From NCBI RefSeq assembly GCF_000744815.1, contig NZ_JQMQ01000005.1, forward strand, positions 3,046,055 through 3,110,054: 64,000 nucleotides of DNA. The letters run 5' to 3'. Positions 8,850 through 18,209 of the stretch are shown in pieces. The notes below the pieces were generated by a model. It saw only the letters and a list, made by a program, of their open reading frames with translations, had not been told where the DNA came from and did no database searches. The position numbers were made by a program, and so were the translations under genes. Every line of letters begins with the position of its first letter. Position 1 is the stretch's first letter. Source of the stretch: Phaeacidiphilus oryzae TH49. GTDB lineage: Bacteria > Actinomycetota > Actinomycetes > Streptomycetales > Streptomycetaceae.

Positions 8850-10314
8850 CGCTTCTTCCAAGTCGCACCTCCGGCAACTCCCCTGCCCCGCCTTCCCTCC
8901 GGTCACCGGTCGGCGCCTCGGCCGGGGCCGACTGCCGGGTCAGACGGCCGAGCGCGCCCAGCGCCGAGGTGCCCGCGGCCTCCGGTGACGGACCGTCCAG
9001 CGGCAGCACGGCGGTGACCTGGAACCCGCCGTGCTCGCGCCGTCCGGCCGCCAGCGTGCCGCCGAGCATCAGCGCCCGCTCCCGCATCCCGGTCAGCCCG
9101 TGGCCCCCGCCCGCGGCGGGGGGCGGCGGAGGCGAGGCCTCCAGGTCCGGGACGGCGGGCACCCCGTCGTCGCTCACCCGGACCAGCAGCTCTCCTGGAC
9201 CGTGTACCACCTCGACCTCGACGGTCGCGCCGGGCGCGTGCCGGCCCGCGTTGCTCAGCGCCTCCTGGACGATCCGGTACGCGGAGACGTCGACCACCGC
9301 CGGCACCGGCTCGTGCCCCGCGGCCAGCGTCAGGTCGACCCGCATCCCGGCCGTCCTGGCCGCCCGCACCATGTCCGGGATCGAGCGGATGCCCGGTTGC
9401 GGGGCGCGCTGCACGTCCTGCCCGTCCTCCTCCCGGAGCAGGCCGATCACCCGGCGCATCTCGGTGAGCGCCGTGGTCGAGGCCTCCCGGATCGCCCCGA
9501 AGGTGCGCAGCGTCTTCTCCGGCAGCCCCGGCTGCTTGTACGGGGCCGCCTCGGCCTGGATGGCGATCATCGACATGTGGTGGGCGACCACGTCATGGAG
9601 CTCGCGGGCGATCCTGGCCCGCTCCTCCAGCACGGCCTGCCGGGCCAGGCCGAGACGGCGCTGCTCCTCGGCCCGTACGAGATGCCGCTCGGCCTCCTGG
9701 CGGGAGTGCACCGACTCGCCGACCACCAGCACCAGGGTGACCGCGACCGCGGCCACCGCCATCACCACCGGCGGCAGTCCGACCAGGAAGAACGCCGGGA
9801 GGAGCACCCCGCAGGCGGTGAGGAGGTCCATGCCGATGGCGATGTCCCGGCCGTGGGCGAGGGCGGCGCAGAAGACCATCAGGAGGTAGGCGACGCAGCC
9901 GCTGATGGTCCACGGCCAGAACGGCGAGGGGGCGTGGCCGACCTCGGCGAAGGTGGTGAGGACCATGCCCACCGAGGAGATCCGCCAGGCGGTCAGCGGC
10001 CGCGCCGCGGCCAGCGTCAGCGGGAAGACCTGGAGCGCGGCGAGCGCCCAGGCGAGCGGCCCGAGGGAGCCGAACACCAGGTCGTTGAGCTGGAGTTCGG
10101 CCGTCCAGGCGAGGGCGGCGACCCCGGCGATCCCGGCGGCGGCGAGCACCCGCCGGGCGCGCGGGTGCGCCGGGATCACCACCGTGAGCAGCCGCGGCGC
10201 CGGAACCGCGCGATCCGGTGCGTACCAGGCCGCGCGGCCCGCGTAGCCGAGGACCCGCCGGGTGCGCGCGGCGGCTCGACGCAGGACTCCTGACGCGGCG
10301 GCGGATCCGTCCAT
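8842..10314 (-). CDS. NarL-type sensor histidine kinase (HisKA_3)
   Basis: 490-aa sensor kinase. It has a cytosolic head, about six transmembrane helices (~residues 40-200), a coiled segment, a HisKA_3 dimerisation domain with phospho-acceptor H240 (ARELHDVVAHHMS), and a HATPase_c domain with its N box (EALSNAGRH) and G box (GGGHGLTGMRERA). The extended C-terminus (~445-490) is low complexity. It is the first gene of the pair with the LuxR-type regulator. The sensory input is membrane-embedded with no extracellular domain, as in many actinobacterial DesK/NarX-like kinases. The signal is unknown. Confidence 0.88.
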   Translation of the reverse strand: MDGSAAASGVLRRAAARTRRVLGYAGRAAWYAPDRAVPAPRLLTVVIPAHPRARRVLAAAGIAGVAALAWTAELQLNDLVFGSLGPLAWALAALQVFPLTLAAARPLTAWRISSVGMVLTTFAEVGHAPSPFWPWTISGCVAYLLMVFCAALAHGRDIAIGMDLLTACGVLLPAFFLVGLPPVVMAVAAVAVTLVLVVGESVHSRQEAERHLVRAEEQRRLGLARQAVLEERARIARELHDVVAHHMSMIAIQAEAAPYKQPGLPEKTLRTFGAIREASTTALTEMRRVIGLLREEDGQDVQRAPQPGIRSIPDMVRAARTAGMRVDLTLAAGHEPVPAVVDVSAYRIVQEALSNAGRHAPGATVEVEVVHGPGELLVRVSDDGVPAVPDLEASPPPPPAAGGGHGLTGMRERALMLGGTLAAGRREHGGFQVTAVLPLDGPSPEAAGTSALGALGRLTRQSAPAEAPTGDRREGGAGELPEVRLGRSGG

Positions 10315-10386
10315 GGTGCGTCCAGAGTATGCCGGGAGCGCCCCCGGCGATTCCTCCTCGGGAAGGACACGCCTGCGGGCACCGGC

Positions 10387-11883
10387 TCAGGAGTGGAGCT
10401 TCGCATGGCGCACGCTGTAGCCGAAGTAGACCACCGCCGCCCCCGCGAGCCACGCGCCGAACGCGGCGTACGTCTGCCAGTGGAGGCCGTAGATCAGGTA
10501 CGCGCAGAACGCGACGCTCAGCACCGGGACCACCGGGTACCCCGGGACCTTGAAGCCCCGCGGCAGGTTCGGCTGGGTCCGCCGCAGCACGATCACGCCG
10601 ATCGAGACCACCGAGAACGCGACCAGGGTGCCCATGCTGGTGAGGTCCGCCAGCTCGTCCAGCGGGACGAAGCCGGCCAGCAGCGCCACGCCGATGCCGA
10701 CCACCCAGGTGTTCCAGACCGGCGTACCGGTCCGCGGCGAGACCTCGGCGAAGCGGCGCGGCAGCACGCCGTCCCGGCCCATGGTGTAGAGGATGCGGGT
10801 CTGGCCGTAGATGACCACCAGCGTGACGCTGAAGATCGAGACGATCGCGCCCAGCGAGAACATGACGGCCGGCCAGCTCGAACCGGTGACGTTCTTGAGG
10901 ATCTGCGCCAGCCCCGCGTCCTGCCCCTGGAAGATCGTCCACTTCTGGGCGCCGACCGCGGCCAGCGCGACCAGGATGTAGAAGAGGGTGACCACCCCCA
11001 GCGCGATGATGATCGCCAGCGGCATGGTCCGGCGCGGGTTGCGCACCTCCTCGCCCGCGGTGGAGACCGCGTCGAGGCCGATGAACGAGAAGAAGATGCT
11101 GGACGCGGCCGAGGTGATGCCGGCGAAACCGAGCGGGGCGAACGGGTGGAGGTTGCCGGAGTGGAACCCGGTGAAGCCGATGCAGACGAAGAGCACCAGC
11201 ACCAGCAGCTTGATCGCCACCATCACCGCGTTGGCGGTCGCCGACTCCCGCGCCCCGCGCACCAGCAGCAGGCAGCAGAGGCCGACCAGCACCATCGCCG
11301 GGACGTTCACCACGCCGCCGTCCCCCGGCGGGGCGGCGATCGCCTCGGGGAGGCTGAAGCCGAAGGCGTCCGAGAAGAACTCGTTGAGGTACTGCCCCCA
11401 GCCGACCGCGACCGCCGAGGCGGAGACCCCGTACTCCAGCAGCAGGCAGGCGCCCACCCCGAAGCCGACCGCCTGGCCGAGGGTGGCGTACGCGTAGGAG
11501 TAGGAGGAGCCGGAGACCGGGATGGCGGAGGCCAGCTCGGCGTAGCAGAGCGCGGTCAGCCCGGCGGTGATCGCGGCCAGCACGAAGGAGACGATGACGG
11601 CCGGTCCGGCCTCGGGGACCGAGGTGTTGAGGACGAAGAAGATCCCGGTGCCGATGGTGGCGCCGATGCCGATCGCCGAGAGCTGGGCGAGGCCGATGGT
11701 CCGGCGGAGGTGGCCGTGGCCGGCCTCGCCGTGGGCGGCCTCCTGGGCGGCGGCCGCACCGCCCTCCTCGATGCTCTGGCCGCTCTCCGCGATCAGGGCG
11801 GAGATCGGCTTCCGGTGCAGCATCCGGGCGCCGATCCCGGGGGTGGGGACGGGGCTGGGGGCGCCGGGGGTTTCGGTGCTCAC
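10387..11883 (-). CDS. APC-family amino acid permease
   Basis: 498-aa transporter of the amino acid-polyamine-organocation superfamily, cationic amino acid transporter type. About 12 helices are visible. The first carries IGIGATIGTGIFFVLN, the substrate-binding Gly-rich unwound helix, and a later segment is SSIFFSFIGLDAVSTAGEEVRNP, a family hallmark. The start is GTG 11883, with AGAGGACC eight bases before it. The hydrophilic N-terminus (~60 aa) contains an Ala/Glu-rich stretch. It stands as a single gene; substrate specificity is not readable. Confidence 0.85.
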   Translation of the reverse strand: MSTETPGAPSPVPTPGIGARMLHRKPISALIAESGQSIEEGGAAAAQEAAHGEAGHGHLRRTIGLAQLSAIGIGATIGTGIFFVLNTSVPEAGPAVIVSFVLAAITAGLTALCYAELASAIPVSGSSYSYAYATLGQAVGFGVGACLLLEYGVSASAVAVGWGQYLNEFFSDAFGFSLPEAIAAPPGDGGVVNVPAMVLVGLCCLLLVRGARESATANAVMVAIKLLVLVLFVCIGFTGFHSGNLHPFAPLGFAGITSAASSIFFSFIGLDAVSTAGEEVRNPRRTMPLAIIIALGVVTLFYILVALAAVGAQKWTIFQGQDAGLAQILKNVTGSSWPAVMFSLGAIVSIFSVTLVVIYGQTRILYTMGRDGVLPRRFAEVSPRTGTPVWNTWVVGIGVALLAGFVPLDELADLTSMGTLVAFSVVSIGVIVLRRTQPNLPRGFKVPGYPVVPVLSVAFCAYLIYGLHWQTYAAFGAWLAGAAVVYFGYSVRHAKLHS

Positions 11884-11984
11884 GTGCGATGGTCCTCTGA
11901 GCCGTGGCGCCGGTGTCGGCGCCGTTTGTGGTGCGTCGGCTCGCAGCCGAGCGCGTCGGGGTCTCCACACGCCGGGTCAAGCCG

Positions 11985-12020
11985 CCGCATAATATACGCA
12001 TAGATGTATGAATATAAGAA
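11985..12020 (-). promoter_or_regulatory. AT-rich patch upstream of the permease gene
   Basis: In a genome otherwise near 70% GC this stretch is about 70% AT (around ATAATATACGCATAGATGTA). It lies about 100 bases upstream of the permease start. On the minus strand it offers TATTAT as a -10 candidate, and the segment ATACGCAT/ATGTAT is weakly palindromic. This is a likely promoter/operator region; no regulator can be named. Confidence 0.35.
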
Positions 12021-12052
12021 ACGCCGCAGGTCGGGGCGCTCCTGACACATCG

Positions 12053-13171
12053 TCATGCGGAACCCCGGCTGGTGATCCTCTCCACCTCCTCCCTGGTGGG
12101 GAGCGCGGACAGGCCCCGTACGCCGCCGTGGGCCACCAGCGCGCCCGCGGCGCAGGCGAACCTGGCCGCCTCGTGCAGCGGCTCCCGCTCGGCGACGGCG
12201 ACCGCGAGGCCGGCGCAGAAGGCGTCCCCGGCCAGGGCACCCCAGCGCCCGCCGGCGTCCACCGCGCCGGCCCCCGCGCCGGCCCCCGCGCCTGCTTCCG
12301 CACCGGCCGCCGTCCCCGGCGTCGCGGTCGGCGTCCCGGCCAGCGTCGCGGACGGCATCGCGGCCGGCGGGGGGATCAGCAGCACCGCGCCGTCCTCCAC
12401 CACCAGCGCCCCCTCCGGCCCGAGCCGGACCACCACCGAGGCGGGGCCGCGCAGCGAGCGGGCCGCGTCCGCCACGGCGTGGAGGTCCGGCAGGTCCTCC
12501 GGGGCGGCGCCGACCACCGCGGCCAGGCCGTCCCGGTCCGGGACCAGGACGTCGACCATCGCCAGCAGGTCGGCCGGCACCTCGCCGACCGGCCCGGGGA
12601 TGAGGAGAACCGTTCCGCCGGCCAGCCGGGCGGCCGCGGCGGCGGCCTCGTCCGGAACGCCGGGGGCGCCGGGGTCCGCGAGGGCGCCCCTGGCACCGGC
12701 GCCGAACCGGTCGCCCGCGCCGCCGTGCTGAAGGAGCGTCACCTCGGCGTCCCGTAGCAGCGCCCCGGCGGCCGCGCAGTCCTCCGCGGAGAGCTCGGCG
12801 TTGGCGCCCGGCGACACCGCGGCGGCCTGCCCGCCGGCCGACTCGCCGTCCGGATGGAGGGTGATCCGCTGGCCCGTCATGACGTCCACCGAGCCCATCA
12901 GCCAGGCGACGTCCACGTCCTCCTCGGCCAGCGCCGAGCGGGCCAGCTCGCCGTCCGGGTCCGCGCCCACCCTGCCGAGGATCGCCACCCGTACGCCGCC
13001 CAGGCCCCCGGTGCTGCCGACGGCCAGCCGGGCCGCGGCGAGCGCCTGCCGCAGGCCCTGGCCGCCCGGCCGGCGCGCGGCGGGCCCGCCGACCACGGTC
13101 TCGCCGACGCCGGGCAGCCGGGGGACCGCCAGCGCGGTCTCCACGGCCACCCCGCCCACCACCGCGATCAT
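12053..13171 (-). CDS. PfkB/ribokinase-family carbohydrate kinase, divergent
   Basis: 372-aa protein with the ribokinase-like fold. It would phosphorylate a sugar or nucleoside with ATP. The start is MIAVVGGVAVETALAVPRLP and the C-terminal ATP/catalytic motif is ALAGDAFCAGL, with presumed catalytic base D316. The usual N-terminal substrate motif (GG-x-G-x-N-x-A) is degenerate: the Asn position is Arg in GGQGLRQALAAARL. An Ala/Gly-rich repeat insertion (~residues 283-305) precedes the catalytic motif. Both features suggest a drifted member; the substrate is unknown. The 153 bases between its start and the SEDS-PBP stop hold no gene that I can see. Confidence 0.7.
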   Translation of the reverse strand: MIAVVGGVAVETALAVPRLPGVGETVVGGPAARRPGGQGLRQALAAARLAVGSTGGLGGVRVAILGRVGADPDGELARSALAEEDVDVAWLMGSVDVMTGQRITLHPDGESAGGQAAAVSPGANAELSAEDCAAAGALLRDAEVTLLQHGGAGDRFGAGARGALADPGAPGVPDEAAAAAARLAGGTVLLIPGPVGEVPADLLAMVDVLVPDRDGLAAVVGAAPEDLPDLHAVADAARSLRGPASVVVRLGPEGALVVEDGAVLLIPPPAAMPSATLAGTPTATPGTAAGAEAGAGAGAGAGAVDAGGRWGALAGDAFCAGLAVAVAEREPLHEAARFACAAGALVAHGGVRGLSALPTREEVERITSRGSA

Positions 13172-13324
13172 GCCCGTCCCCCTTCGGCGCGCGGCAGCTC
13201 CGCGCGCGCCCGGGTCTCGGCATCCGCGTCGTTCATCGGCCGTCCTCCGCTGGTCGGTCTGCTGCTGCGATCGATCCTTCCCGAGCCGCTCGGCCGACCG
13301 CCAGCCGGTCAGCCGCTCGGGCGG

Positions 13325-16300
13325 TCAGCCACTGAGGACCGCCTGCATCACCGAGCGGGCGATCGGCGCGGCCAGGCCGCCGCCGCTGACGTCCGCCCGG
13401 GCCGCGTTGCTGTCCTCGATCACCACCGCGACCGCCACCGGCGAGCTGGACGCGCCGGACGGCCGCGCCCAGGAGATGAACCAGGCGTACGGCTTGCCGC
13501 TGTTGTCCACGCCGTTCTGCGCGGTACCGGTCTTGCCGCCGACCGTCACGCCGGGGATCTGGGCGCTGGTGCCGGTGCCCTTGGCGACCACGTTCACCAT
13601 CATGTCCTGGAGTTCGCCGGCCACCGTGGAGTCGATCGGGTGGGAGTAGGTCTCCGGCGCGAACCTCTCGATCGCCGTGCCGTCCGACCGGTCCAGCTCG
13701 CTCACCAGATGCGGCTTCATCAGCGTCCCGCCGTTGGCGACGGCCGCCGCGACCATCGCCATCTGCAGGGGGGTGGCGGCCGTGTCGTACTGCCCGATCG
13801 AGGAGAGGGCGAGGAAGGCCTGGCTGGTCAGGCCGGTCGGGAAGACGCTCTTCGAGACGCCGACCGGGATGGTGAGACCGCCGTCGTCGAAGCCGTACGC
13901 CTGGGCCGTCCTCACCATGTCCTGCTCGCCGACCTCGTCGCCGAGCTTGGCGAAGACGGTGTTGCAGGAGACCTGGAGGGCGTACATCAGGGTGGCGTCG
14001 GTGCAGGCGTCCTGGGTGGACTCGTTGGTGATCGGGTGGTCGGTGTCCGGCGGGGTGTACGGGTTCGGGCTGGTGGTGGCCGCGTTGACGTCGGTGACCA
14101 CGCCCTTGTCGAGAGCGGCCGAGGCCGTCACGATCTTGAAGGTGGAACCGGGCGGATAGGTCTGCCGCAGCGCGCGGTTGAGCATGGGGGTCGCCGGATC
14201 GTTGTTCAGCGACGTCCACTTCTGCTGGGCGGCGCGGTCGCTGCCGGCGATCAGGGACGGGTCGTAGGAGGGCGTCGAGGCGAGGGCGAGGATCGCGCCG
14301 GTGCTCGGGTCGATCGCGGCGACCGCACCGCGCGCGGAGCCGAGTCCGCTGAAGGCGGCCTGCTGGGCCTTGGGGTCGATGGTGGTCTTCACGTTCCCGG
14401 CGGCCACCTGCTGACGGGTGATCGCGTTCCACAGCGGGTAGCGGGCGAGCCGGGAGTCGGTGCCGTTGAGGATGGCGTCCTCGACGCCCTCGATCAGCGT
14501 GTTGCCGTAGATCTGCGAGGAGTAGCCGGTGACGGGGGCGTAGAGCGGGCCCTGGGTGTAGGTGCGCTGGTACCTGTAGGCGCCGGAGGTGGCCTTGCTG
14601 CCGGTGACGGGCTGGCCGGCGACGAGGATGTCGCCGCGCTTCTGGTTGAAGCGCTGGATCGCGTTCCGCTGGTTGGCCTGGTTGTTCTGGTAGTGGTTCG
14701 CCTGGACGAACATCACCCGGGTGAGGTTGGCGAGCAGGATCAGCACCAGCACCAGGCAGAAGGCCCCGACCCGCCGCCCGGTACGCGACAGCGACAACCG
14801 CCGGGCGCCGGCGGCAAGCCCTTGGCCTTCCGCCCCGTCACCCTTCCTACTCACCCCGCCCCCTCCCCTCGCCGTCCCCGGCAGCCGCCCCACCGGACGC
14901 GCCCCCGCCCCGCCGGAGCCGCCACCCGCCTGCGGCGAAGCGCCCGGGGCGGGGTCGCCGCCATCGGATCCGCCGGAACGGCCGCCCGACCGCGACGAGC
15001 CCGCCGAGTCCGGACCGCCGGCGCCGGGCGCGGCGGAGCCGCTACCCGCCTGCGGCGAGGCGTCCGGGGCAGGGTCGGTGGTGCCATCGGAATCGCCGGA
15101 ACGGCCGGCCGGGGTGGGAGCGTCGGCGCCGGGCGCGCCCCCCGGCGGGGTGGGCTCGGTCGGGAGGGGTGGCGGGGTGGGGATCGGGTCGAGGGGGGTG
15201 AGGGGGCGGCGGGCGACGTCGCTGAGGCGGATCAGGAGGGCGATCAGGACCCAGTTGGTGACCAGCGAGGAGCCGCCCTGGGCGAGGAACGGCATCGTCA
15301 TGCCGGTCAGCGGGATGAGGTCGCTCACCCCGCCCGCCACCACGAAGACCTGGAGCGCCAGCAGCGCCGCCAGCCCGATCGCCAGCAGCCGCCCGAAGGG
15401 GTCGCGGAGGGCGATCCCGCAGCGGACCCCGCGTCCCACCAGCACCGCGTAGACCAGGAGCAGCGCGGCCAGGCCGACCAGGCCCAGCTCCTCGCCGTAG
15501 GTGGCCAGGATCCAGTCCGCGTTGGCGGCGAAGCCGATCAGGTAGGAGTGCCCGAGCCCCAGCCCGGTGCCCAGCAGCCCGCCCGCCGCGAAGGCGAAGA
15601 GGGACTGGGCGAGCTGGCTGGTCCGCCCCTGCTCGGTGCCGGCCAGCGGATGCAGCCAGTCCTCCACCCTGCTGTGCACATGCGGCTCCAACCCGCCCAC
15701 CACCACGGCGAGTACGGCGACCATCACCACCCCGACCGCGATCCACCCGCTGCGCCCGGTGGCCGCGTACAGCATCACCACGAAGAGCCCGAAGAAGATC
15801 AGCCCGGTGCCGAGGTCCTGCTCCACGAAGAGCACCAGCACGCAGGCCGCCCAGACGGCCAGCACCGGCCCGATCACCCGCGCCCTGGGCAGCTCGATCC
15901 GCCAGATCCGCCGCCCGGCCAGCGCCAGCGACTCGCGGTTCACCGCGAGGTACGCGGCGATGAAGATGGCCAGCAGCAGCTTGGCGATCTCCCCCGGCTG
16001 GAAGGAGAGCGGCCCGATCTTGATCCACACCTTGGCGCCGTACACCGCCGGCATCCCGATCGGGATGACCATCAGGATCAGCCCGACCAGGATCCCCACA
16101 TACGCATAGCGCTGCAGCACCCGGTGGTCCCGCAGCAGCCACACCACCAGGATGAAGAAGAGGACCCCGATCGCGGACCAGACCAGCTGGGTCGGCGCGG
16201 CCGAGGTCCCGGCCGCGTGGTCCAGGCGGTAGATCACCACCAGTCCGAGCCCGTTGAGGAGCACCGCGCACGGCAGCAGCAGCGGATCGGCGTACGGCGC

Positions 16301-16519
16301 CCGCAGCCGCACCGCGAGGTGCGCCAGCAGCGCCAGGACGCCGAGCCCGGCCCCGTACTTGACGGTGTCCAGCGGGACCCGGCCGTTGAGGTTCGCCCCG
16401 ACGTCGGCGTAGCCGAACGCGGCGACCAGCACCGCGGCGACGGTGAGCACCAGCTCGATCCAGCGCCGCTTCGGCACGGCGGCGGGAGCCGCGGGCTCGG
16501 CGGTCGCCGGGGCGGTCAT
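13325..16519 (-). CDS. SEDS polymerase fused to class B penicillin-binding protein (RodA/FtsW-PbpA fusion)
   Basis: One open frame of 1064 codons. Residues ~20-437 form a SEDS glycosyltransferase with about 10-12 helices; the EQDLGTG motif places the conserved Asp at D235. Residues 438-555 are a Pro/Gly/Ser/Asp-rich linker containing two similar PAP-x-ASPQAG-x-GS units. From ~556 follows a PBP2-type protein: a transmembrane helix (~578-600), a pedestal domain, then the transpeptidase with S792-T-F-K795, S851-C-N853 and K996-T-G998. In Streptomyces, SEDS and cognate bPBP genes are normally adjacent but separate. Here no stop intervenes, although GTG at codon 556 could give an additional stand-alone PBP. 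SEDS and bPBP act together in polymerising and cross-linking peptidoglycan. Starts at ATG 16519. Confidence 0.85.
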   Translation of the reverse strand: MTAPATAEPAAPAAVPKRRWIELVLTVAAVLVAAFGYADVGANLNGRVPLDTVKYGAGLGVLALLAHLAVRLRAPYADPLLLPCAVLLNGLGLVVIYRLDHAAGTSAAPTQLVWSAIGVLFFILVVWLLRDHRVLQRYAYVGILVGLILMVIPIGMPAVYGAKVWIKIGPLSFQPGEIAKLLLAIFIAAYLAVNRESLALAGRRIWRIELPRARVIGPVLAVWAACVLVLFVEQDLGTGLIFFGLFVVMLYAATGRSGWIAVGVVMVAVLAVVVGGLEPHVHSRVEDWLHPLAGTEQGRTSQLAQSLFAFAAGGLLGTGLGLGHSYLIGFAANADWILATYGEELGLVGLAALLLVYAVLVGRGVRCGIALRDPFGRLLAIGLAALLALQVFVVAGGVSDLIPLTGMTMPFLAQGGSSLVTNWVLIALLIRLSDVARRPLTPLDPIPTPPPLPTEPTPPGGAPGADAPTPAGRSGDSDGTTDPAPDASPQAGSGSAAPGAGGPDSAGSSRSGGRSGGSDGGDPAPGASPQAGGGSGGAGARPVGRLPGTARGGGGVSRKGDGAEGQGLAAGARRLSLSRTGRRVGAFCLVLVLILLANLTRVMFVQANHYQNNQANQRNAIQRFNQKRGDILVAGQPVTGSKATSGAYRYQRTYTQGPLYAPVTGYSSQIYGNTLIEGVEDAILNGTDSRLARYPLWNAITRQQVAAGNVKTTIDPKAQQAAFSGLGSARGAVAAIDPSTGAILALASTPSYDPSLIAGSDRAAQQKWTSLNNDPATPMLNRALRQTYPPGSTFKIVTASAALDKGVVTDVNAATTSPNPYTPPDTDHPITNESTQDACTDATLMYALQVSCNTVFAKLGDEVGEQDMVRTAQAYGFDDGGLTIPVGVSKSVFPTGLTSQAFLALSSIGQYDTAATPLQMAMVAAAVANGGTLMKPHLVSELDRSDGTAIERFAPETYSHPIDSTVAGELQDMMVNVVAKGTGTSAQIPGVTVGGKTGTAQNGVDNSGKPYAWFISWARPSGASSSPVAVAVVIEDSNAARADVSGGGLAAPIARSVMQAVLSG

Positions 16520-16662
16520 CGGCGGTCCCTTCGTGGCGCGGGGTCTCGCATCCTGAAGGGGAATCTACCGACTGTGCGTCAGTTTGCAGGCGTTTGTCCG
16601 ATATACACCGGACCGTGTCGCCAGGAGATCCCGGTCTCACACCTGACCCGGCGTCAGTTCCC

Positions 16663-18141
16663 TCACTCCCCCCGGTACGAGCCCGCCGGGCCGACCGAGA
16701 ACCCGATCTCCGCCCCTCCGCCCGGCCGGTTGCGCGCGAAGACCCGGCCCCCGTGGAGCCGCGCCACGTCCTGGACGATCGACAGCCCGAGCCCCGAGCC
16801 CGGCAGCGAGCGGGCCGCCGTCGCCCGGTAGAAGCGGTCGAAGATCCGCTGCAGATCGTCCTCGTCGATCCCCGGCCCCCGGTCCAGGACGGTCAGCACG
16901 GGCCCGCGCACCACCACGGTGATCGGCTCGTCCATCGCCCGGCCGTCCGCCCGCCGCTGCTCCGGCCGGTCGAACTTGGAGGCGTTCTCCAGCAGGTTGG
17001 ACAGCGCCCGCTGGATCGCCGCCGGCCGCGCGGTCACCGTGGCCTCCGGGTCGCCGGAGACCAGCACCCGGATCTCCCGGCCGTTCCGCCGCGAGGCCAG
17101 CGCGGCCACCCGCTCGGCCAGGTCCACCAGCAGGACCTCGACCGGCTCCTCCTCCTCCCGGCGGTCCGCCGCCAGCTCCACCAGCTCGTTGACCAGCGAG
17201 CTGAGCTCCCGGGTCTCGCTGGAGAGGTCCTCCAGGAGCGCCGCCCGCTGCTCCTCGGGCAGCCGGTCGTAGTGCTTGAGCGCGGCCAGGTTGGTGCGCA
17301 GCGAGGTGAGCGGGGTACGCAGCTCGTGGCCGGCGTCCTGGACCAGCCGCCGCTGGTCGTCCTTGGAGCGGGCCAGCCGGCCCAGCATGTGGTCGAAGGC
17401 CCGGCCGAGCCGGCCGACCTCGTCCCGGCCGGCCACCGGCACATCGGTGTCCAGCCGCCCGGTGGAGGCCACCTCCTCGGCCGAGCCGGTCAGCCGGACC
17501 AGCCGCCGGGTGATCCGCCCGGCCACCCACCAGCCGACCCCGCCGGCCGCGACCACCACGCAGAGCGCCAGCAGCGCGGTCCGCTCACGCAGGGTGTCCA
17601 GCAGGTCCTCGGTGGCGGACATCCGCTCGGCCAGCTGGACGGCGCCCCGGCCGCCACCGAGCGAGACCGTCACCACCTTCATGCTGTCCCCGGAGACCAC
17701 CGCCCAGCGGTCGTGGATCAGCCCCCGCGAGGACGCCTCGGCGAGCCGCTTCTCCTGGACGCCGACCGGCAGCGGATCCGGCTTGGCCGGCACCGCGATC
17801 CGTCCCGCCCTGTCCAGCACCTGTATGGCCAGCCCGCCGTCCAGGGTCAGCCGGTCGTCGAGGCGCTCGCGCTTCTGGTCCGAGGCGGCGAAGTCGTCCG
17901 GCGAGAGGGTCTGCTCCTGGGTGGCCGCGACCAGGTTCTCCTGCGCCTGCTGGAACTCCTTCGCCCGGTCGTTCCGGATCAGGTTCGCCGCCGAGTCGTA
18001 GGTCAGGCCGCCGACCAGCAGCGCGACCAGGGCGGCCACGCAGGCGAAGGCGACCGCGAAGCGCATCCGCAGCCCGACCACGGGCGTGGCGTCCCGGAGG
18101 CGCAGCAGCCGGTCGCGCAGGCGGGCGCGGAGTTCGGTCAT
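16663..18141 (-). CDS. HAMP-containing sensor histidine kinase (EnvZ/MprB type)
   Basis: 492-aa sensor kinase. It has a first transmembrane helix (~29-47), an extracytoplasmic sensor region (~48-185), a second helix (~190-210), HAMP (~212-265), HisKA with phospho-acceptor H272 (DAGHELRTPLTSLR) and HATPase_c with N box (NLLENASKFD), DRGPGI and GSGLGLSIV motifs. It is transcribed after the OmpR-type regulator gene, 68 bases downstream of its stop. The pair lies next to the SEDS-PBP gene, which hints at an envelope-stress role; that link is inference only. Confidence 0.88.
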   Translation of the reverse strand: MTELRARLRDRLLRLRDATPVVGLRMRFAVAFACVAALVALLVGGLTYDSAANLIRNDRAKEFQQAQENLVAATQEQTLSPDDFAASDQKRERLDDRLTLDGGLAIQVLDRAGRIAVPAKPDPLPVGVQEKRLAEASSRGLIHDRWAVVSGDSMKVVTVSLGGGRGAVQLAERMSATEDLLDTLRERTALLALCVVVAAGGVGWWVAGRITRRLVRLTGSAEEVASTGRLDTDVPVAGRDEVGRLGRAFDHMLGRLARSKDDQRRLVQDAGHELRTPLTSLRTNLAALKHYDRLPEEQRAALLEDLSSETRELSSLVNELVELAADRREEEEPVEVLLVDLAERVAALASRRNGREIRVLVSGDPEATVTARPAAIQRALSNLLENASKFDRPEQRRADGRAMDEPITVVVRGPVLTVLDRGPGIDEDDLQRIFDRFYRATAARSLPGSGLGLSIVQDVARLHGGRVFARNRPGGGAEIGFSVGPAGSYRGE

Positions 18142-18209
18142 CGCGGATCGCTCTTCACAGGGGTTCTGTCAGTCTCCGGGCGGGGCCGCGGCGCACGGCC
18201 GCCTACCGC

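Noticed and set aside
12854-16831. 1325-codon + strand frame opposite the SEDS-PBP gene
   Set aside because: Antisense shadow; composition is Arg/Gly/His-rich and the other strand encodes a complete enzyme.
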